Positions 58,653 to 64,000 of a DNA stretch of 64,000 bases are shown piece by piece (the stretch's first letter is position 1; each line of letters begins with the position of its first letter). Source of the stretch: Pirellulales bacterium (GTDB taxonomy: Bacteria; Planctomycetota; Planctomycetia; Pirellulales; JAICIG01); NCBI GenBank assembly GCA_035533075.1, contig DATLUO010000215.1, positions 38,346 to 102,345 on the forward strand, given 5' to 3'. Made by a program: the position numbers and the translations under genes. Below the pieces are notes generated by a model. That model was not told the origin of the DNA, ran no database searches, and worked only from the letters and a program-made list of their open reading frames with translations.

Positions 58653-59880
58653 ACACGAACCTCCCCGGATTCAACAGCCCCTTCGGATCGAACTGCTCCT
58701 TCACGGCGCGCATCAGGGCCGCGTCGCCGGGGGCGTTGCCCCAGGTGGCCTGGCGCGTCAGCTCCCCGGCCGCACACGACAAAACGACCAGCCCGCCCCC
58801 GGCCGCCACGGCCGCGGGCTGAAGTTGCTGCACGATCACCCTCGCCGCGTCCCCGGCCGAGAATTCCGCCAGACTCGCGATGATCGTGCCGTTGCCGGCG
58901 TGCGCCTGAAGCGACGCCCGCGGCTCGATCCGCACCAGCAGTTGCATAAACGACGTCACGGCGCTCGGCCGCAGATGGGCCTTGAGCACCAGCGGCGCGC
59001 TCTGCGCCGAAAACTCGGTGAGCCGCCGCCACAGATTCGCGGCCATCTCATCGCGATGGTCCGCCGCGACCTCCACGGCTTGCTCGCGCCATTCGCGACC
59101 CAACTGCTCGATCTGCCAATCGACCTCCAACTTGCTCCCTTCGAAGCCAACCAACAATTGCCCGACCGCCGAGTCGTCACCACCGTCCCCCGCGTTTTCT
59201 TGCCAATACGGCCCGCGCAGCAACTCGATGGCGACCGGCATGGTGCGCGAGGTGACCAGCCCGGCCAGCAGTCGCTCGGCAGCGTCCCAGTCGGCCGGGC
59301 GACACTCGATAAACGCCGTCGCTTCGCACCCCGGACGGACTTTGAGCGTCACCTGGCTGATGACGGCCAACGTGCCCAGCGACCCCGTGAGCAGCTTGCA
59401 AAGATCGTAGCCGGCGACGTTTTTCACCACCCGCCCGCCGGCCTTGAACGGCGTGCCGCGGCCATCGACGGCGCTGATGCCGATCACGTAGTCGCGCAGC
59501 GTGCCGTAGCCATAGCGGCGCGGCCCGCTGAAGTTCGTGGCGATCAGGCCGCCCAGCGTCGCCCGGTCGGACTGGGCCGCATCGACCGGCAACCGTTGCC
59601 CCTCCCGCGCCAACTCGGCGGCCAGCACGCTCATCGTGATGCCGGCTTCGACCGTGATCGTCATGTCGCGCGCGGGGTAATCGACGATCCGGTTCAGACC
59701 GGTCAGTCGCACTCCCAGCCCCTTTTGCTTGGGCGGCACACCGTAGCCGAGGCTGGTGCCGCCACCGATGGGGTACAGCGGCGTGTCGGAACCGAACGCC
59801 GCCCGAACCTGCTCCACCAGCTCGCTCTGCGTGGCCGGCTCAACCGTGGCCGTGAGCGGCAAAACTTCGCCGGCCGTCAT
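58642..59880 (-). CDS. glcE: FAD-binding oxidoreductase, glycolate oxidase subunit GlcE-like
   Basis: 412 residues from ATG 59880, overlapping the rhomboid-like gene stop (ATGA). FAD-binding PCMH-type domain: YPIGGGTSLGYGVPP, ITVEAGITMSVLAAELAREG, LPVDAAQSDRATLGGLIATN, GPRRYGYGTLRDYVIGISAV and GRVVKNVAGYDLCKLLTGSLG. Length and order fit GlcE, which with GlcD and GlcF oxidises glycolate to glyoxylate. GlcD and GlcF are not in this window. The 2-hydroxyacid dehydrogenase at 61842 could act on the glyoxylate or hydroxypyruvate side, an inference. Confidence 0.85.
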   Translation of the reverse strand: MTAGEVLPLTATVEPATQSELVEQVRAAFGSDTPLYPIGGGTSLGYGVPPKQKGLGVRLTGLNRIVDYPARDMTITVEAGITMSVLAAELAREGQRLPVDAAQSDRATLGGLIATNFSGPRRYGYGTLRDYVIGISAVDGRGTPFKAGGRVVKNVAGYDLCKLLTGSLGTLAVISQVTLKVRPGCEATAFIECRPADWDAAERLLAGLVTSRTMPVAIELLRGPYWQENAGDGGDDSAVGQLLVGFEGSKLEVDWQIEQLGREWREQAVEVAADHRDEMAANLWRRLTEFSAQSAPLVLKAHLRPSAVTSFMQLLVRIEPRASLQAHAGNGTIIASLAEFSAGDAARVIVQQLQPAAVAAGGGLVVLSCAAGELTRQATWGNAPGDAALMRAVKEQFDPKGLLNPGRFVYGV

Positions 59881-60710
59881 GATCGAGCATCCGATTCACG
59901 CGCGTCGGCCAGTGATGCCGGCGCCGGCTTGCCCACGTGCTCGTGCGTCCGCAAATGCTCGGCGCAGTATTCGTAGCTTCCCTCGCACTTCGTGCAGTAG
60001 CGGAAATCCATTCTGGGGTGGCTGCGTTCGGTGGCGCCGCAAATGGCGCAGCGGTGAAACGGCTTGTCGGGCCGCGCCAGCAGCCGGGCGTTCCATTCCA
60101 TGCGCCGCTTGTGATGATAGGCCCGCAACAATATCTCGTGGCCGAAGAACAAAAAAAAGTTCGCCACCGCGGCCAGCACCATCGCCTTCTGCGGCCACGG
60201 CGCAAGGGCCACGGTGGAGCCGAAGCCCAGCCAGGTGAGCAAGGCCAGCCATTTGATTTGCACCGGCAGAATGAAAAACAACACGATGACGAAGCCGGGA
60301 TAGAGATAGGCGAAGGCCAAAAACACCGAGCTGTCGATAAAAGCGTTCGTCAGCGCCTGATCGGGAAAAAGCCAGCCGGCAACGTAGGTGCCCAACGTGG
60401 CGATCAGGATATAGAGGTTGAAGCGGAAGTCGCCCCAATGGGCCTCGAGCGTCGTGCCCATCAAATAGAACAAATAGGCCCCGAAGAAAAAGAACAGCGG
60501 GTGGTCAGTGACGGGCATGAAGAAGAACGTGCCCAGCCGCCAGAACTCGCCCTGCTTGACCAGCGACATTTGCAGCGGAATTTTGGCGAACTGTTCGGGC
60601 AGGGACCAATGCACCGCGAGCCCGACGCACTGCGCAACGACCAGCAGCGTCGTCAGGTTTTTGACGGCGAACCCGCCGAAGCGTCGTTCGAGTTGGTCGA
60701 AGAGGCTCAT
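59877..60710 (-). CDS. Rhomboid-like membrane protein with C-terminal zinc ribbon
   Basis: 277 residues from ATG 60710. About six membrane helices with rhomboid/derlin-like landmarks (QGEFWRLGTFFFMPV, FFFGAYLFYLMGTTLEAHWG). The catalytic GxSG of true rhomboid proteases is absent (the region reads SSVFLAFAYLYPGF), so it is probably inactive. The tail has CAICG and, after 17 residues, CTKCEGSYEYC, a zinc ribbon exposed to the cytoplasm. First gene of an operon with glcE. Confidence 0.75.
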   Translation of the reverse strand: MSLFDQLERRFGGFAVKNLTTLLVVAQCVGLAVHWSLPEQFAKIPLQMSLVKQGEFWRLGTFFFMPVTDHPLFFFFGAYLFYLMGTTLEAHWGDFRFNLYILIATLGTYVAGWLFPDQALTNAFIDSSVFLAFAYLYPGFVIVLFFILPVQIKWLALLTWLGFGSTVALAPWPQKAMVLAAVANFFLFFGHEILLRAYHHKRRMEWNARLLARPDKPFHRCAICGATERSHPRMDFRYCTKCEGSYEYCAEHLRTHEHVGKPAPASLADARESDARS

Positions 60711-60810
60711 GACGCCCCTATTGGAAAGCAGAAGCCTCGTGCTGGCAAGTAGGGCCGCTCAGACGGTCGGCTTTCGCAGTTCGTTGTTTGCCGAGGCTGC
60801 CGTGCCGGTG

Positions 60811-61110
60811 CTATGTCAGAACCAGCGCGGGCGGCGCAGACGATTTGACGAAATTCTTGAAGGACTGGCGCTGGGATGCGTCGAGCCGATTGGCTAGTTC
60901 CATGACCTGCGAGATTTGCACCGGGGCCAGGATCTCAATGCCCACAAGCTGCCCATCGTGGTCGAAATCAATCAGCAGCACCGATTCGACGACTTCTTCG
61001 GTCCGAGCCACCTGCTTGTCGGAGATGCGAAGGTACGCGGCTTGGAGCGATCCGTCTTCACGGGCCTGTACGCTCAGCCCCAGTCCCGACGTCTGGTAAA
61101 CTATCGACAT
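60811..61110 (-). CDS. DUF2283 family protein (antitoxin-like)
   Basis: 99 residues from ATG 61110. AAYLRISDKQVARTEEV followed by LLIDFDHDGQLVGIEIL is the DUF2283 signature. The C-terminal extension (VMELANRLDASQRQSFKNFV) is additional. It follows the DUF4258 gene by 8 bp. This pairing is common and is thought to be toxin-antitoxin-like, with DUF2283 as the antitoxin. Confidence 0.85.
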   Translation of the reverse strand: MSIVYQTSGLGLSVQAREDGSLQAAYLRISDKQVARTEEVVESVLLIDFDHDGQLVGIEILAPVQISQVMELANRLDASQRQSFKNFVKSSAPPALVLT

Positions 61111-61118
61111 GGCTGAAC

Positions 61119-61367
61119 CTATTTCGTAATCTGCTGCCAGTAGGTGGTAACGACCTTGATCTTGTCCCCTAACTCTTCAACGATGACAACCAGCCGACGG
61201 TTCGGAGGAAAATCGCGTTCGAGCCGCTGAGTGTATTGCGTGTTCCCCGCCTTTTTTGTGGTCGGTTGCCGAATGGTGTTGGCGACCTGATTGCGGCTCA
61301 CCGCCCTCGCAGCCATTTGCGCGTCAGCGTGGGCAGTGAACTCGATTTGTTTTTGGGATGCAGCCAC
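61119..61367 (-). CDS. DUF4258 family protein (toxin-like)
   Basis: 82 residues from GTG 61367. IEFTAHADAQMAARAVSRNQ, VANTIRQPTTKKAG, then FPPNRRLVVIVEELGDKIKV and VTTYW match the DUF4258 pattern, which is related to the BrnT/RelE-like toxin folds. Located between the hypothetical gene at 61377 and the DUF2283 gene, all tightly spaced and leftward. Confidence 0.8.
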   Translation of the reverse strand: MAASQKQIEFTAHADAQMAARAVSRNQVANTIRQPTTKKAGNTQYTQRLERDFPPNRRLVVIVEELGDKIKVVTTYWQQITK

Positions 61368-61376
61368 GGACCCACC

Positions 61377-61607
61377 CTACGCGGTTGGCAGTCCCGCCTG
61401 GCCGTGCCCGTTCGCGAGGTCTTCAAGCCATGCCACGCGCATGTCGTTTCCGATTGCGGTCCAATCCGCCCAGAGAGCCAAGTTATCCGCCTCATTTCCG
61501 TTCGGCGAATAATTGTACTCGTTCAGAAACCCGCCGAAATCGACCAGTCGGCCAACTCCCTCCAGAAAAGACGGACGTGCGAAGAGAAACGAACTTAGAC
61601 CACCCAT
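61377..61607 (-). CDS. Small conserved hypothetical protein
   Basis: 76 residues from ATG 61607. SFLFARPSFLEGVGRLVDFG, then GFLNEYNYSPNGNEADNLAL and WADWTAIGNDMRVAWLED. The order RPSFLEG-RLVDFGG-LNEYN-SP-EAD-A-DW-A-G-D is recognisable in short proteins of many bacteria, but no function is known to me. It is 9 bp upstream of the DUF4258 gene, so co-transcription is likely. Confidence 0.7.
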   Translation of the reverse strand: MGGLSSFLFARPSFLEGVGRLVDFGGFLNEYNYSPNGNEADNLALWADWTAIGNDMRVAWLEDLANGHGQAGLPTA

Positions 61608-61841
61608 GGGACGACAGCGCACTTATCGGATGAATTGAGGTCTCTAATAAATCCTACACGCCCAGGCTGCCGCTGAAAATAGCCATCAAAGGAATCGGCC
61701 CAAGAATCGCCGATCTGGAAAAGCGAAAAACCATGCCGGAATAACCAGCCTATCGCCCCTCGCGCCCCCTTGGCTACAACAACGGGCCTTCGAGCGGTAG
61801 AATCGAAAATCGAAAATCCAAAATCGCGACAAGGACCAACC

Positions 61842-62819
61842 ATGTCTCGCCCCAAAGTCTTCGTCACACGCATCATTCCCGCCGCCGGCCTCGATCGCAT
61901 TCGGGCCGCCTGCGACGCCGACATTTGGCCCGAACAGCTCCCGCCGCCCGGAGACGTGTTGCTGGAGCGAATTCGCGGCTGCGAGGGAGCGCTCACGCTG
62001 TTGACCGACAAGATCGACGCCGAAGTCATGGACGCCGCCGGCCCGCAACTCAAGGTCATCAGCAATTACGCGGTGGGCTTCAACAACGTCGATCTGGCCG
62101 AAGCCACGCGCCGCGGCATCCGCGTGGGCAATACGCCCGGCGTGCTCACCGAAGCCACCGCCGACCTGGCCTTCGCCCTGTTGATCTCCGCCGCGCGGCA
62201 CGTGGTGGCCGGGCACCGCTACGTGCTCGCCGGTCAGTGGAAAACGTGGGAGCCGCTGGGGCACATCGGCCAAGACCTGTGGGGCAAAACGATCGGCATC
62301 GTCGGCATGGGCCGCATCGGCCACGCCATGGCCAAAAAGTGCCACGGCGGCTGGGACATGCGCGTGCTCTATCACGACATGCACCGCAATGAGGCCGCCG
62401 AACGCGACTTCGAAGCCGAACAAGTCGATTTCGACACGCTGCTCGCCGAGTCGGATTTCGTCTCGGTGCATGCCGATTTGAACGCCACGACCGACGGCAT
62501 GTTCAACGCGGCCGCCTTCAAGAAAATGAAGCCCACGGCCGTGTTCGTGAACAGTGCCCGCGGACCGCTGCACGCGCAGACCGACCTCTACGCGGCGTTG
62601 AAGAACGGCGACATTTTCGCGGCCGGCCTCGACGTGACCGACCCCGAACCGCCGGCCGTCGACGATCCGCTGCTGTCGCTGCCGAACGTCGTGATCGCCC
62701 CGCACATCGCCAGCGCCACGGTCTCCAGCCGCGACGGCATGGCCGAAATCGCCGCCGACAATCTGTTGTTGGGGCTGGAAGGGAAACCGCTGCGGGCGTG
62801 GGTGAACAGGCCGGCGTAG
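61842..62819 (+). CDS. D-isomer-specific 2-hydroxyacid dehydrogenase (glyoxylate/hydroxypyruvate reductase-like)
   Basis: 325 residues from ATG 61842; upstream frame contains heptamer repeats and is not coding. NAD(P)-binding GIVGMGRIGHAMAKK; substrate-binding Arg in FVNSARGPLHA; Glu in DVTDPEPPAVDDPLL; catalytic His in VIAPHIASAT. YAVGFNNVDLAEATRRGIRV and NTPGVLTEATADLAFAL are typical of glyoxylate reductases. It reduces glyoxylate or hydroxypyruvate to glycolate or D-glycerate. The TAG stop at 62817-62819 begins a dispersed repeat. Confidence 0.92.
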   Translation: MSRPKVFVTRIIPAAGLDRIRAACDADIWPEQLPPPGDVLLERIRGCEGALTLLTDKIDAEVMDAAGPQLKVISNYAVGFNNVDLAEATRRGIRVGNTPGVLTEATADLAFALLISAARHVVAGHRYVLAGQWKTWEPLGHIGQDLWGKTIGIVGMGRIGHAMAKKCHGGWDMRVLYHDMHRNEAAERDFEAEQVDFDTLLAESDFVSVHADLNATTDGMFNAAAFKKMKPTAVFVNSARGPLHAQTDLYAALKNGDIFAAGLDVTDPEPPAVDDPLLSLPNVVIAPHIASATVSSRDGMAEIAADNLLLGLEGKPLRAWVNRPA

Positions 62820-62876
62820 GGTGGGACCAGCGAGCTTGCGAGCGCCGGCCCACCATTTTGGATTTTGGATTTTGGA
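62817..62876. repeat. Dispersed repeat starting at a TAG stop codon (copy 4) plus TTTTGGA heptamers
   Basis: From the stop TAG, GGTGGGACCAGCGAGCTTGC and on to GGCCCACCA at 62855, as at 188-228 and 12386-12422. Three perfect TTTTGGA units follow at 62856-62876. Confidence 0.75.
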
Positions 62877-62996
62877 TTCAAAGCGACGGCGCATGCAGTG
62901 CATAAGGCGTCCGACTATGCGAACAAAGCTTCGAAAATGGGGTAACGGGGCAGCGAGGACGGTTTTGGCAAACCCGCCGGCGCGGAGCTTTGGTAG

Positions 62997-63650
62997 ATGC
63001 CCGGCCGACTGATTGCCCTCGGCGACATTCACGGTTGCACGCTGGCCCTCCGCGCGCTGCTCGACGCCATCGACCCGCAGCCCGACGACACCCTCGTCAC
63101 CCTGGGCGATTACGTCGACCGCGGCCCCGACAGCAAGGGCACGCTCGACGAGCTGATCGCGCTGGCCGGCCGCTGCCGGCTGGTGCCCGTGCTGGGCAAC
63201 CACGACGAAATGCTGCTTTACGCGCGTGGACGCAAGGACGATCTGCGGTTCTGGCTCGAATGCGGCGGGCAGGCCACGCTCGATTCCTACGGCCAGAACG
63301 CGCGGCCCGACGCCGTGCCGCCCGAGCACTGGGATTTCCTCCGCTCCTGCCGGCGATACTTCGAAACCGAGACTCATTTTTTCGTGCATGCCAACTACCG
63401 GCCCGAGCTGCCGCTCGACGCGCAGGACGACCGCACGTTGCGCTGGCTCCCGCTGCACGCCTCTCTGCCCGGCCCGCACGTCTCCGGCAAAATCGCCGTC
63501 GTCGGCCACACGCCGCAGGAGGACGTGCTCGACCTGGGTCACCTGATCGACGTCGACACGGGCTGCTGCTACGGCGGCTGGCTGACGGCCCTCGACCTGA
63601 CCAGCGGCCGCCGTTGGCAGGCCGCCGAGTCAGGGCAATTGAGGGAGTAG
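62997..63650 (+). CDS. PPP-family serine/threonine phosphatase-like metallophosphoesterase
   Basis: 217 residues from ATG 62997. All metal-site motifs are present: ALGDIHGC, TLGDYVDRGPDSKG, LGNHDEML, later FVHANYRPELPL and VGHTPQ. This is the bacterial PrpA/B or ApaH-like calcineurin fold. It may dephosphorylate proteins or dinucleoside tetraphosphates. Length fits single-domain bacterial PPP phosphatases. No kinase is next to it. Confidence 0.9.
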   Translation: MPGRLIALGDIHGCTLALRALLDAIDPQPDDTLVTLGDYVDRGPDSKGTLDELIALAGRCRLVPVLGNHDEMLLYARGRKDDLRFWLECGGQATLDSYGQNARPDAVPPEHWDFLRSCRRYFETETHFFVHANYRPELPLDAQDDRTLRWLPLHASLPGPHVSGKIAVVGHTPQEDVLDLGHLIDVDTGCCYGGWLTALDLTSGRRWQAAESGQLRE

Positions 63651-63986
63651 GGTTCGGGACGGGTGGCTGGGGCAGAGCCTGGCCCGTTAAAAAATTGGCC
63701 TTGCGATGGTTTCGTTGTTATACCGATTTTGTTCCGCCACGACGGGGCTTGCCCCTCGTTGTTCTACACAAGTCCGACGCCGCGTCGCGCGCGTTGCGTT
63801 TCCCAGTCCCGTAGGGACGATAGAGTTTAGCCGTGGGCTTGCGCCTTAAGTTTAGCCAACTTTTCTACGGACGTTGGCGGCTGTTTGGTCGGAAAATCTG
63901 CGATCTGAGCAATGGGAGGCGAGCCTGCGTAGGGCTTTCGTGGGCGCGGTAAGGAGCCGCGCCGCTAATTCACGGAGGTGTCATCG
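63651..63986. repeat. Intergenic stretch with second copy of the 171-bp repeat (63662-63832)
   Basis: 63662-63832 matches 6004-6174 almost base for base (GGTGGCTGGGGCAGAGCCTG and on to TAGAGTTTAGCC). The remaining 150 bp show no gene; a ribosome site GGAGGTG at 63974 belongs to the next gene. Confidence 0.85.
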
Positions 63987-64000
63987 ATGTCGCAGAGAGA
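63987..64000 (+). CDS. Start of a gene cut by the window edge
   Basis: ATG 63987 preceded by GGAGGTG with 6 nt spacing; only MSQR and part of the next codon are visible. No function can be given. Confidence 0.5.

Noticed and set aside
61686..63542. Leftward 618-codon frame across the dehydrogenase and phosphatase
   Set aside because: Covers two confidently identified genes on the other strand and intergenic repeats.

Overview
The window is GC-rich chromosomal DNA from a planctomycete, most likely of the Pirellulales type. Evidence is the gene content: a type IV-pilin-like DUF1559 protein (48388-49725), a DUF1501 protein with a twin-arginine signal (10567-11892), an M56 peptidase fused to a DUF1559-like tail beside a BlaI repressor (6686-9840), a giant surface protein with the planctomycete N-terminal LEQRLMLDA motif (12686-23164), a J-like protein with the FDPYxKWLGI start next to an Hsp70, and many short palindromic intergenic repeats. 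No rRNA and no CRISPR array was seen. One tRNA, tRNA-Pro(TGG), is present.

Layout. 1-6000: two secreted or membrane SGNH hydrolases, a 28-residue membrane peptide, a J-like/Hsp70 divergent pair. 6000-6680: a non-coding palindromic element, partly copied at 63662. 6686-9840: BlaI/M56 sensor-repressor operon. 10068-10479: an antitoxin-like gene followed by a toxin remnant cut by a 132-bp palindromic insertion with an 8-bp target duplication. 10567-24149: DUF1501 protein, glyoxalase-fold protein, the 3492-residue adhesin/RHS protein and a two-gene operon ending in a ribbon-helix-helix protein. 24168-29620: a secreted glycosidase-like protein, a sugar isomerase-like protein and a polytopic membrane protein.

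29664-48164 is an integrated mobile element of about 18.5 kb. It is bounded by a perfect 45-bp direct repeat that is the 3' half of tRNA-Pro, with the intact tRNA at the right end and a tyrosine integrase beside it. It also carries a serine recombinase, CsrA, a candidate replication gene with two internal iteron-like arrays, several HTH proteins and duplicated small-gene operons. I saw no capsid or conjugation genes. Its most striking feature is a leader of two interleaved 12-bp inverted repeats, present four times, each just upstream of the start codon of a different small membrane or secreted protein. The second stem is followed by a T-rich run, so it looks like a terminator whose formation is opposed by the first stem: a candidate undescribed attenuator RNA. 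Several genes of the element, including the integrase, carry frameshifts.

48200-64000: core and accessory chromosomal genes: DUF1559 pilin-like protein, a TMTC-like membrane protein without its TPR tail, argininosuccinate synthase, a coupled hypothetical/TPR pair, inorganic pyrophosphatase, a histidine phosphatase, an alpha/beta hydrolase, a convergent methyltransferase/endonuclease-like pair, a glcE-like FAD oxidoreductase with a rhomboid-like protein, a DUF4258/DUF2283 pair, a 2-hydroxyacid dehydrogenase and a PPP-type phosphatase. Three copies of one repeat family begin exactly at the TAG stop codon of the preceding gene, and an unrelated palindrome does the same at the Hsp70 stop.
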